A stretch of DNA of 64,000 nucleotides. Source: Spirochaetes bacterium GWE1_32_154 (GTDB taxonomy: Bacteria > Spirochaetota > GWE2-31-10). A program made the position numbers and the translations under genes. Below, piece by piece: positions 1 to 6,970 of this stretch. Below the pieces are notes generated by a model. That model ran no database searches, was not told where the DNA came from, and saw only the letters and a program-made list of their open reading frames with translations. Position 1 is the first letter of the stretch. Each line of letters opens with the position of its first letter. The stretch is taken from positions 55,319 to 119,318 of the forward strand of contig MIAY01000033.1 in NCBI GenBank assembly GCA_001829315.1, written 5' to 3'.

Positions 1-131
1 CTTTTGAGAATATCGGTTCTGCCGACAAAAAATTGATTTACCTCAATGATTCATATCATGTGGCAACATTGGATAATGATAGTGATACTATTTGTAAAGT
101 TGCAATTAATTTCATTAAGGAGCGTTCATGA
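1..131 (+). CDS. Alpha/beta hydrolase (carboxylesterase-like), C-terminal fragment
   Basis: The frame starting at base 3 is open from the window edge to a TGA at 129-131 and encodes the last 42 residues of a protein. The peptide contains SYHVATLDND followed by a helix (INFIKERS). This matches the C-terminus of small monofunctional esterases, where the catalytic histidine lies in an 'SxHVxTLD' loop shortly before the end. The stop overlaps the start of the next gene (ATGA), so the two genes are probably translationally coupled. The nucleophile and acid residues lie outside the window, so substrate cannot be judged. Confidence 0.65.
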   Translation, partial: FENIGSADKKLIYLNDSYHVATLDNDSDTICKVAINFIKERS

Positions 132-682
132 AAATATCAAAAGGTTTCATTTTTTTATTAATCATTACCGCTTTAGTATCTTGTAAAAGTACACCTGCCG
201 GCACTAAAAGTGAAAGAAAAACCATTCAATATACACTAACAAATCGAGGTTACAGCTCACCTCAAATGTCATTAAATCAAATTAATGCAACAATTATAAA
301 CATTGCGCAATTGTGCGTTGACGGAATGGGTTTTACATATTCAAAAAATGGAGAAATTTCAATTCTTTCTGATTCCACAATCGGTTCTGACCGATACAAC
401 TCTTTATCAGAAAGCCGTAAAATGGATATGGTTAGAAATGTTTATAAAATAAACGAAGAGGGTAAAATATATTTCATACCACCAAAAATCGATGGTTTAA
501 AAATATCAACGGTTATTAATTCAAATAAATCGGGAACTGTTTATAATGAATTACTGACTGTTTCAATAAAAAGAAATCTGAAACCCGGTGCGACCGGAAA
601 AATATATTTAACCGGTAATATTAAAATTGACGAGGAAATTGAAACAGGATCGGGTATTTTCACACTTGTATCCAATAAATAA
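128..682 (+). CDS. Putative lipoprotein of unknown function
   Basis: This 184-residue protein starts with a lipoprotein signal: Lys at 2 and 5, a hydrophobic stretch, and a lipobox LVSC with the acceptor Cys at about 19. The rest is polar with predicted beta-strand character, and I recognise no family. Its ATG overlaps the stop of the preceding esterase gene (ATGA), and the ribosome-binding site AAGGAG lies inside that gene. The two therefore form an operon, and the product is probably anchored to the periplasmic face of a membrane. The lipobox is visible directly; location follows from it; function is unknown. Confidence 0.75.
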   Translation: MKISKGFIFLLIITALVSCKSTPAGTKSERKTIQYTLTNRGYSSPQMSLNQINATIINIAQLCVDGMGFTYSKNGEISILSDSTIGSDRYNSLSESRKMDMVRNVYKINEEGKIYFIPPKIDGLKISTVINSNKSGTVYNELLTVSIKRNLKPGATGKIYLTGNIKIDEEIETGSGIFTLVSNK

Positions 683-762
683 TAGTTTTAAATAATTATT
701 TATTCTGTTATACATCTACTGCATCAAAATTAACACATAATAGTATATAAGGATTAATTAAT

Positions 763-1866
763 ATGAGATTAGGTATTGTAGGTCTTCCAAATGTTGGTAA
801 AAGTACACTTTTTAATGCATTAACAAAAGCAGGTGCTCAAGCGGCAAATTATCCATTTTGTACCATAGAGCCAAATCTTGGAACTGTCTGCGTACCGGAT
901 GAAAGGCTTGATGTATTACTTAAACTGTATGACTCACGAAAAGTAGTTCCGGCATTTGTAGAATTCGTAGATATTGCAGGACTTGTAAAAGGTGCCAGTA
1001 AAGGTGAAGGTCTTGGTAATAAGTTTTTGTCACATATTAGAGAAGTTGATGCAATTGTTCATGTTGTACGATGCTTTGAAGATAAAGATGTAATCCATGT
1101 TGAAGGCTCTGTTGATCCGGGCCGTGATATTGAAACTATTGAAACAGAGTTATTACTTGCAGATATTGATTCACTTGAAAAAAGAATTGAAAAAACAGAA
1201 AAAATGCTTAAAGGCTCAAAAGATAAAAAAATAGCTGATGAAGTTGAAATGATGAAGAAATTATTAGCTCACATTTCAGAAGGTAAAAGTGTCAGAACTT
1301 TTACTGACGATGACGAGGATAAAGAACTTATCAATGGTTATTTTCTTTTAACATCCAAGCCAATTATATATGCTGCGAATGTTAGTGAAGCCGAAATGAC
1401 GAGCGGACACTCGGGTGATAATAAATCAGTTCAATTTGTTGAAGAAAGAGCAAAGATTGAAGGTGCGGAAGTCGTTGTTATATCAGCAAAAGTAGAAGAT
1501 GAAATAGCACAACTTGAAGATGAAGAAAAAGCATTATTTCTTGAAGAACTTGGTTTTAAAGAATCGGGTTTAGACAGATTGATTAAAGCTTCATATAAAT
1601 TACTCGGTCTTTTCAGTTACTTAACAGCCGGTAAACAGGAAATTCGTGCCTGGACAATTATTAACGGTACAAAAGCACCTCAGGCTGCCGGAAAGATTCA
1701 CACTGATTTTGAAAAAGGTTTTATCAGAGCTGAAATTGTAAGTTATGACGATTTGATTAAATATGGCTCTGTTAGTGACGCACGGGATCATGGGAAAGTG
1801 AGAGTTGAAGGGAAAGATTATGTAATGCAGGATGGAGATGTTGTTAATTTCAGATTTAACAATTAG
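763..1866 (+). CDS. ychF: Redox-regulated ribosome-associated ATPase YchF/OLA1
   Basis: This 367-residue protein is a full-length YchF of the Obg/HflX superfamily, a cytoplasmic nucleotide hydrolase that binds ribosomes and prefers ATP over GTP in characterised members. The P-loop GLPNVGKST is at about 7-15, followed by the switch region around FVDIAGLVKGASKGEG and the HIREVDAIVHVVRCF segment typical of the family. The G4 position reads NVSE rather than NKxD, the known reason for ATP preference. The C-terminal TGS-like domain ends in the usual QDGDVVNFRFNN tail. A short gap separates it from a small Cys-pair gene downstream, probably co-transcribed. Start fits the SD AAGGATT. Confidence 0.96.
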   Translation: MRLGIVGLPNVGKSTLFNALTKAGAQAANYPFCTIEPNLGTVCVPDERLDVLLKLYDSRKVVPAFVEFVDIAGLVKGASKGEGLGNKFLSHIREVDAIVHVVRCFEDKDVIHVEGSVDPGRDIETIETELLLADIDSLEKRIEKTEKMLKGSKDKKIADEVEMMKKLLAHISEGKSVRTFTDDDEDKELINGYFLLTSKPIIYAANVSEAEMTSGHSGDNKSVQFVEERAKIEGAEVVVISAKVEDEIAQLEDEEKALFLEELGFKESGLDRLIKASYKLLGLFSYLTAGKQEIRAWTIINGTKAPQAAGKIHTDFEKGFIRAEIVSYDDLIKYGSVSDARDHGKVRVEGKDYVMQDGDVVNFRFNN

Positions 1867-1875
1867 GAGAACGAA

Positions 1876-2139
1876 ATGATTGAAAGCGGAATTGAAGATT
1901 TTAGAATTAATAAATGCCCGGTATGCGGTTTGCCACATACCGTTAAAATAGATGTACATAGAAATATGATTGCAAATGATATGAATAAAGATATCAGGGT
2001 TCCTGAGTTTAAAAAAATTAATCTTGATATCATTTGCCCTACTGAAGAAATTAATTTTAATACTGAAATGTATATTCAAGAAGATTTTTATTCAAAAATA
2101 ATAAAACTGTGCAAAGTGGATGTTGATTTCTTTAAGTGA
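1876..2139 (+). CDS. Small protein with a CPVCG motif, unknown function
   Basis: This 87-residue protein has a CPVCG knuckle at about 15-19 and further cysteines near 55 and 79, so it could bind zinc or another metal, but the second pair is not a tidy CxxC. It starts nine bases after ychF behind a good SD (AGGAG), and is probably in the same transcript. It ends just before the decayed IS66 patch, and I see no sign that this gene itself is damaged. I recognise no family. Confidence 0.6.
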   Translation: MIESGIEDFRINKCPVCGLPHTVKIDVHRNMIANDMNKDIRVPEFKKINLDIICPTEEINFNTEMYIQEDFYSKIIKLCKVDVDFFK

Positions 2140-2182
2140 TGGTTAATTTTGACCAACTGACAAGGCATTTGTTACCGCCATT

Positions 2183-2323
2183 TTATAACATATTTGAATG
2201 TTTCCCTGATTTAAAAGGGATTACGACTTGATTGTAAATACCAATCAGTCCATTTATTTGTTTTCTAAAATCAATAAATCCGGGTTTAATAAATATTTTG
2301 ATATTCTGCCAGTCTATTATCAT
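2183..2323 (-). pseudogene. tnpB: IS66 Orf2 (TnpB) N-terminal fragment
   Basis: Translation from the ATG at 2323 gives 46 residues before a TAA. The segment IDFRKQINGLIGIY matches the highly conserved 'D-x-RK-x-I-D-GL' signature at the N-terminus of IS66 TnpB. Full-length TnpB is about 110-120 residues, so roughly two thirds are missing, including the conserved RRRDRLKIL-type core. The start overlaps the tnpA stop (ATGA), the normal IS66 arrangement. Confidence 0.7.
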
Positions 2324-2601
2324 AATCTTGACTCCAATACATCAAGTACTTTACTCAATAATTCTGGTGAAAAATCATGTTGTAATTCAATGATATGACG
2401 ATTGTTGATTTTTATGGTTATTTGTTGTTCAACTTTAACAGGGATTTCTTTTTTTAACTGAATAAATTGGGATGTGTTTTCATGTTTTGTTAACATCTTA
2501 TTTTTAAGTCTTGAAAACTTTTTAACGTCGAGATTGTGCTGTCTGCAGTAATCAGCCTGAATTAAATCACTTTCTTGCCATATTGATATATGATTCATCA
2601 A
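2320..2601 (-). CDS. tnpA: IS66 Orf1-like (TnpA) accessory protein
   Basis: This 93-residue protein has the IS66 TnpA layout: an N-terminal helix-turn-helix region (WQESDLIQADYCRQHNLDVKKFSRLK, here abbreviated to its ends) and a C-terminal strand-helix part that includes IIELQHDFSPELLSKVLDVL, the counterpart of the 'i.l......ll..LL' tail. TnpA is an accessory DNA-binding protein of IS66 transposition, not the catalytic subunit. It appears intact but its partners are lost, so it is a relic. Only two start ATGs in tandem (2601, 2598) are plausible. Confidence 0.65.
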   Translation of the reverse strand: MMNHISIWQESDLIQADYCRQHNLDVKKFSRLKNKMLTKHENTSQFIQLKKEIPVKVEQQITIKINNRHIIELQHDFSPELLSKVLDVLESRL

Positions 2602-2697
2602 AAACTAATATTATTTTTTATTTGTTGCATAGTATCCTCCATAAAAAATACAATGCACAAAAAAATTTAGATTTTCAAGATATGGTATTTGAAGCGC

Positions 2698-2829
2698 TTA
2701 CAGTATTTCACCACCAGCCCCGTTTGCAAAAGCAATATCACTTTTACAGAAAGTATCAGACTCGGGCAAAACAAGTTTAAACTCAATAAATCTGTTTTCC
2801 CCGTGCTTTATTTTTTCTTCTATCGTCAT
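2698..2829 (-). pseudogene. AlbA_2 (Schlafen-like) DNA-binding domain gene, truncated
   Basis: Starting from an ATG at 2829 behind a GAGGAAAG ribosome-binding site, the frame encodes 43 residues with ENRFIEFKLVLPES and, further on, IAFANGAGGEIL before a TAA. These match the AlbA_2 domain signature 'E...EFK..lp' and 'i.AFANt.GG.i..GV'. Full AlbA_2 proteins are 200-500 residues, so this gene breaks off just after the GG turn. The reading frame continues open after the stop without clear homology. The IS66 remnant lies immediately downstream, which suggests that insertion or later decay broke the gene. Confidence 0.6.
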
Positions 2830-2855
2830 AACTTTCCTCAAAAATATTTTATTTA

Positions 2856-3050
2856 CTAAAGAAGTTCTTCCAGCAATATTTCATTGTATGCTGAAGCTCT
2901 TGCAAAAGTTTGAGATAAAAAGAGTTCTTTTGCAGGAGGGGCATTCACTTTTTTTAATGCAACATCATATAATTTACTGGAAATTCTTATTTTATTTTCG
3001 ATAAGTAAATCAATTTCCGAATTATCGGAAACACGTATTTTATAATTCAT
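2856..3050 (-). CDS. Small hypothetical protein, possibly degenerate
   Basis: A 64-residue frame lies 26 bases upstream of the truncated AlbA_2 gene on the same strand. It is helical in the second half (AFARASAYNEILLEELL-like tail) and has no signal peptide. No SD precedes its ATG; instead the upstream bases belong to a repeated segment (3056-3081). It could be an antitoxin-sized partner of the AlbA_2 gene or simply a relic. I do not recognise it. Confidence 0.35.
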   Translation of the reverse strand: MNYKIRVSDNSEIDLLIENKIRISSKLYDVALKKVNAPPAKELFLSQTFARASAYNEILLEELL

Positions 3051-3055
3051 ACGAA

Positions 3056-3081
3056 GTTATTCGTTTTTTTACATCTGACCA
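3056..3081 (+). repeat. Short dispersed repeat, copy 1
   Basis: The segment begins GTTATTCGTTTTTTT and runs into ACATCTGACCA. A near-identical copy lies at 3974-4002, with 2-3 extra bases in the T run. In copy 1 it precedes the inverted repeat at 3121-3160; in copy 2 it follows the inverted repeat at 3921-3968. Confidence 0.65.
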
Positions 3082-3120
3082 GTCCGAATACCGGCTCAGT
3101 CCATTTTTATACAACTTGTA

Positions 3121-3160
3121 TCTTGCAAAAATACTCCTTTTATCTAGAGTTTTTGCAAGA
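3121..3160. repeat. Inverted repeat with TCTTGCAAAAA arms
   Basis: Arms TCTTGCAAAAA (3121-3131) and its complement (3150-3160) flank an 18-base loop. The right arm continues into GCCTC, the same core as in the longer inverted repeat at 3921-3968. The two inverted repeats bracket the lipoprotein gene at 3205-3888. They may be terminator-like or ends of a small non-autonomous element. Confidence 0.65.
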
Positions 3161-3204
3161 GCCTCATCTTAAAAGTATCTATTGACGCTGCAATAAAAAA
3201 CTCT

Positions 3205-3888
3205 TTAGAAAACACCTCTATTTTTCTTTGCCTCTTCATTATTCACTTCACTTTCAAGCTGGATAATGAGTGAAAATACTGCAACATCAAATGTATTAGT
3301 TGCATAAAATTCATTTTGAGCAGTTAATTCACTAACATTAGCACCGTTCATTGTATAATCTGCATTTTGATATACAACAAGGTCGTCATTACTAAAAATA
3401 TTTGTCTTTACAGAAACACTCATTCCTTTCATATCTGTATGTTTTTCATATTTATACTGTTTACCAAAAAAATCAACCGCTACGTTATTTTTTATCTTCA
3501 TACCTGATAAAGAAACAGTATATACAACTGTTCCTCTTTTCTCAGTTTCTAAATCCTTAATATTGATTGTTACTGTTCCATCCATTGTATTAACAGAAGG
3601 CAACAAAATATACTTTTCAATTTTATTTTCATCAAATATTTTTATACCTTTTACAGCATAGTTTTTATTTTCTAATCTATCATAGTAAGCAATTACATCT
3701 CCTGAACCACTTAAAACTTTCATTAGTTCATTCTCTTCAAAAACTACACTATCAAGCCTAATTGTCTCTCCTGTTAACTTTGCTGTCATATCGCTTTTAC
3801 TTGACTTACTTTTCCTGGCATCAACTCCAGATTTACACGATACCATTGCTAAGAACAAAAAAGAAACTAAAATCATTAATCTTTTCAT
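3205..3888 (-). CDS. Putative lipoprotein of unknown function
   Basis: This 227-residue protein has a clear lipoprotein signal (MKRLMILVSF..., lipobox MVSC with Cys at about 18). The mature part starts with a Ser/Lys-rich linker and then alternates polar and beta-prone segments, with no recognisable domain. SD AGGTG lies before the ATG. The gene is an island between two inverted repeats (3121-3160 and 3921-3968) that share sequence, so it may have arrived or been moved as a unit. This is inference from the flanks only. Confidence 0.7.
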   Translation of the reverse strand: MKRLMILVSFLFLAMVSCKSGVDARKSKSSKSDMTAKLTGETIRLDSVVFEENELMKVLSGSGDVIAYYDRLENKNYAVKGIKIFDENKIEKYILLPSVNTMDGTVTINIKDLETEKRGTVVYTVSLSGMKIKNNVAVDFFGKQYKYEKHTDMKGMSVSVKTNIFSNDDLVVYQNADYTMNGANVSELTAQNEFYATNTFDVAVFSLIIQLESEVNNEEAKKNRGVF

Positions 3889-3920
3889 TTTTCACCTCTT
3901 TTAATGTATATTGTCTTTAG

Positions 3921-3968
3921 AGCCTCTTGCAAAAATACTTTTTTTATTTCGAATTTTTGCAAGAGGCT
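3921..3968. repeat. Perfect 16-bp inverted repeat
   Basis: Left arm AGCCTCTTGCAAAAAT (3921-3936) and right arm ATTTTTGCAAGAGGCT (3953-3968) are exact complements around a 16-base AT-rich loop. It lies upstream of the lipoprotein gene read on the minus strand, and next to the second copy of the GTTATTCG repeat. The arms share TCTTGCAAAAA with the repeat at 3121-3160. Confidence 0.8.
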
Positions 3969-3973
3969 ATGAC

Positions 3974-4002
3974 GTTATTCGTTTTTTTTCTACATCTGAC
4001 CA
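3974..4002 (+). repeat. Short dispersed repeat, copy 2
   Basis: GTTATTCG, a T run, then TACATCTGACCA: the second copy of the segment at 3056-3081. Same orientation as copy 1. The pairing with an inverted repeat at both places suggests a common mobile or duplicated origin. Confidence 0.65.
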
Positions 4003-4029
4003 ACCCTGTTCACCTTTGCTCGATAAAAT

Positions 4030-4395
4030 CTACCTGATATGCTCAACAAACTGAATCTTTACCCCATTCGGATCGAGGATATAAATAAACTGAATTGTCG
4101 GATTTGGTTTAAACGGGCCCGAATGAACCGGGATTGCATATTCTGAAAGCGTTTTGGTAATAGTATCAAGGGAATCAACTTCAAAACCCAATGAAATATC
4201 ACTTCCGAAATCAACTGATGTTACCTGAGGATCAAATAATAATTCAACTTGTGTGTCCCCGGACCCTAAAAAAGCGATCTCCAGACCTGTCGGCGATTTA
4301 AACCGCCTGACAAGTGGCAAACCGATTATAGTTGAATAGAAATCAACTGAAGTATCCATATTTTTAACATTTATTGTAGTCCAGCAATATTTCAT
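4030..4395 (-). CDS. VOC/glyoxalase superfamily protein
   Basis: This 121-residue protein has the beta-alpha-beta-beta-beta layout of a single vicinal-oxygen-chelate domain pair: a first module starting WTTINVKNMDTSVDFYSTIIG and a second ending LDPNGVKIQFVEH. Metal ligands of glyoxalase I would be His/Glu at strand starts; here the C-terminal Glu (in FVEH) is present but the N-terminal His is replaced by Thr in WTTIN, so classical glyoxalase activity is doubtful. The ATG at 4395 sits six bases after AGGAG, a better start than the GTG at 4398. It lies nine bases downstream of the large cNMP-binding-like gene, presumably in one operon. Confidence 0.8.
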   Translation of the reverse strand: MKYCWTTINVKNMDTSVDFYSTIIGLPLVRRFKSPTGLEIAFLGSGDTQVELLFDPQVTSVDFGSDISLGFEVDSLDTITKTLSEYAIPVHSGPFKPNPTIQFIYILDPNGVKIQFVEHIR

Positions 4396-4404
4396 CACAT
4401 ACTC

Positions 4405-6798
4405 CTATCGTTTTTGTATATCAAGATACGCCTGCAAATCCTCAGGAAGCGAGCCGTCATTTTGAACATATTTATGATATTTAGCCTCTAACGATTTAAT
4501 TTCTTTACGTTTAATATTATTATACTTATTATCAAGATGTTCATACAAAGGTAAAAACTTCAATCGTTCTCTGATCTCTGATGGAAATGGGATATGCCTG
4601 TAGAAAATAGCCCTGACAACTTTATTTATTTTAGCAACACCATCTTTTTCATACGTAAACCATTTCTCATAAAAATATGCAAACCTGTCTCTATCAATCT
4701 TAATTTTATTAAATAATAACTTAATCTCTTCTTTAGCATCAATTGATAACTCATTTAATTTTGGATAATACTGTGAAAAATCATAGAAAGCACCGACAAA
4801 ACCACCTTCAACAGGGTCCATCCAGTTCGCACCTGCAATCATTTTGTTAAGTTCCCATCTGAAATTTGCAAATGTATGAACCAGCGCCTTATCAAGCGTA
4901 CCATTAAATACAATAGGAACAATAATTCTCGCCCGGGTATTTCTTGAATTATTAACAATTTCCTGCCATAACTGAACACGAATCCCGGATGATGGAACAA
5001 GAATCATATACGGCTTCACTTCTTTTCTGATTAATTCACTATGTCCGGTTGTTTTCCAGGTAAGTTCTCTAAAAAATAAATTAGGATCAACATCATTAAT
5101 TCTTTTAATAAAAGTATCAACTTTTTTTGGAGTATTTAATAATGTACTGATATTACCTTTAAATGAATTTGATGATAAATAAGGAACAAATGCTCTTGGA
5201 TTATCTGATGTAACCCTCATTCCCTCTTTAATCATATTTTCGATCTCAAAAGCAACTTTCCCGGCTGGAGTATCATCAATCGGTGTTCTACCGGTGTTCT
5301 TTCTAACCAGTTTACTATATTCTTCACCATTCAATGATAAACCCGGAGATTCTTCTTCTTTATAAATAAGATGCAAATAATCAACAAGCGTAATAATCGG
5401 ATAATTCAACTCTGATAATCGCTCAAATTGAATCAAAGAATCACATAACCCGTCAATTTCTTCATCATTTAATAGATTCTCATCAATAAAACCGAAATAT
5501 AAAAATAATTTAACAGGAAGCGGTAATGCAGACCAGTCTTCAAATGCTTTAAATACCAATACAGAAAACAATCTGAAAAAATCTGTATGAATATCTTTTA
5601 TAATTTTCCGGGAATCTTTATCTGTCGGGTCTTTAAAATTAATATCATTAAATTTTGCAATATTAGATTTTATTTTCTCAGCTTCAACACCTGGTAAATT
5701 TGCAAAACTAAGTATGCTATTTTTTGATCCTATCAATTTTTGCTTGTGAACAGACTGATATTTCTTCTCTTCTTTACTGCCTTCACTCTTTGATAAATTT
5801 ATTTTACTGAATCGATCAAGTTTTGGAAATATATTTGTATGTTCTTTTCCGCTTATTTTTTTATAGGCATGATCGAGATTTCTTGAAATCACAATAATTG
5901 CTTTTGAAATTGTTGGTGTAACTTTATCCGAACTTAAAACACTCTCACCATTATCGAGAATCTGATTAAGTACAGAAAATTTATCCTCATAGAAAGCATC
6001 TATTTTTTCTTCTAACTTTGCAGCTATCTTACCGATGTCTGCACTTAACTGATTTAATATCAATGATAATTCAGTATATAAATAGTTAAAAACCTGAATC
6101 TGTGTTGAAATTATCTGTATAAATGAATCGGGTCGTGATTTAAGTAAATTGTGAACGAACTCAAGTTTCTTCCATTGATATTTCGCTTTCGGATCAAAAC
6201 CCGGGTTTCCATACGATTTACCTAAAATTGTTGAATAATCGGCTAATAAAAATGATGAGTCCACTTTCACCGGTATAGTTCCACCATTTTTTAAATAAAG
6301 TAATAAAATTTCACTTTGGCTATTATTATCAACAATAGCTTTAAACAACTCAAGATTATCAACGATTTTTTCTAATTCCCCAAAAAGAGTTGAAAATGTT
6401 TTAAGATTATTAATATTTCTAACACACCCCTCTTTCATCGTTAAAAGAACATTCATAGCTATTTGCGGTGTACTTTTAAAAAAACCGATAATATCGCCCG
6501 ACGGAATGATAAACTTGGTAATCTCACAATCAGACATTGCAATATATGAATATTTAACATCAGATTCACTTACAATATTTTCAATTGCAAATATTGAGGG
6601 ACCTGATATAACTTCAACCCTTTTACTTTTCTCAATAACTTCTTCAGGTAAAAACCCCTTAATATTTTCCTGACATCTTTTAACTTCAATTGTTCCTTCA
6701 TTCAAAAGCAATATTTCTTTAAGAATTGAACCTTGCAAAGCAACAATTGATCCCATATTAATTCGTATCTTTTCTGATTTGTATTCAACGGCGGGCAT
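4405..6798 (-). CDS. Large protein with cyclic-nucleotide-binding-like N-terminus
   Basis: This protein has about 797 residues. Residues 1-120 resemble a cyclic-nucleotide-binding beta-roll (NMGSIVALQG, LLLNEGTIEVKR, ISGPSIFAIENI), followed by a helical lid with MNVLLTMKEGCVRN. The canonical phosphate-binding FGE-x-A-L-x(n)-RxA cassette is not evident, so ligand binding is uncertain. The remaining 670 residues are soluble, helical and unrecognised, with a coiled-coil-like stretch near 235-275. No membrane segment is seen. The ATG at 6798 has GAGGA at a normal six-base distance, whereas the ATG at 6804 directly abuts it. It is a probable spirochaete-specific cytoplasmic protein. Confidence 0.75.
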   Translation of the reverse strand: MPAVEYKSEKIRINMGSIVALQGSILKEILLLNEGTIEVKRCQENIKGFLPEEVIEKSKRVEVISGPSIFAIENIVSESDVKYSYIAMSDCEITKFIIPSGDIIGFFKSTPQIAMNVLLTMKEGCVRNINNLKTFSTLFGELEKIVDNLELFKAIVDNNSQSEILLLYLKNGGTIPVKVDSSFLLADYSTILGKSYGNPGFDPKAKYQWKKLEFVHNLLKSRPDSFIQIISTQIQVFNYLYTELSLILNQLSADIGKIAAKLEEKIDAFYEDKFSVLNQILDNGESVLSSDKVTPTISKAIIVISRNLDHAYKKISGKEHTNIFPKLDRFSKINLSKSEGSKEEKKYQSVHKQKLIGSKNSILSFANLPGVEAEKIKSNIAKFNDINFKDPTDKDSRKIIKDIHTDFFRLFSVLVFKAFEDWSALPLPVKLFLYFGFIDENLLNDEEIDGLCDSLIQFERLSELNYPIITLVDYLHLIYKEEESPGLSLNGEEYSKLVRKNTGRTPIDDTPAGKVAFEIENMIKEGMRVTSDNPRAFVPYLSSNSFKGNISTLLNTPKKVDTFIKRINDVDPNLFFRELTWKTTGHSELIRKEVKPYMILVPSSGIRVQLWQEIVNNSRNTRARIIVPIVFNGTLDKALVHTFANFRWELNKMIAGANWMDPVEGGFVGAFYDFSQYYPKLNELSIDAKEEIKLLFNKIKIDRDRFAYFYEKWFTYEKDGVAKINKVVRAIFYRHIPFPSEIRERLKFLPLYEHLDNKYNNIKRKEIKSLEAKYHKYVQNDGSLPEDLQAYLDIQKR

Positions 6799-6935
6799 AT
6801 TCATTCCTCATTAGTTATGGTTTCAAAATTATAATAATAGTATCGATCATTCAATAATATAAGATTAGTGATTATATGTAAAGTAACTACTCAACAATTA
6901 ATAATAATAAATTTATAAGGCAATTTTTATAAAAT

Positions 6936-6952
6936 CCTGTATAATGTACAGG
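6936..6952 (+). promoter_or_regulatory. Palindrome over a TATAAT -10 box
   Basis: CCTGTA (6936-6941) and TACAGG (6947-6952) form an inverted repeat around TAATG. A perfect TATAAT lies at 6940-6945, embedded in the palindrome; no strong -35 is visible, the best 17 bp upstream being AAGGCA. A repressor bound here would block the promoter, and auto-regulation by the adjacent partition-like gene is an attractive but untested idea. Confidence 0.45.
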
Positions 6953-6970
6953 TTAAGAAAAAGGAGCTCA

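Larger units (their letters stand above)
2183..2601 (-). mobile_element. IS66-family insertion sequence remnant (tnpA + truncated tnpB)
   Basis: On the minus strand a TnpA-like gene is followed by the first third of TnpB, with the overlapping ATGA junction characteristic of IS66 elements. The remaining TnpB, the DDE transposase TnpC and recognisable terminal inverted repeats are absent. The fragment sits beside a truncated AlbA_2 gene and long inverted repeats, so the whole 2.1-4.0 kb patch looks like decayed accessory DNA. The remnant cannot transpose on its own. Confidence 0.7.

Noticed and set aside
1621..2079. 152-residue open frame on the minus strand
   Set aside because: It is the reverse of ychF and the following gene; composition is that of an antisense shadow.
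2583..2780. 65-residue open frame on the plus strand
   Set aside because: It lies opposite the truncated AlbA_2 gene, which has a ribosome-binding site and domain match; this frame has neither.
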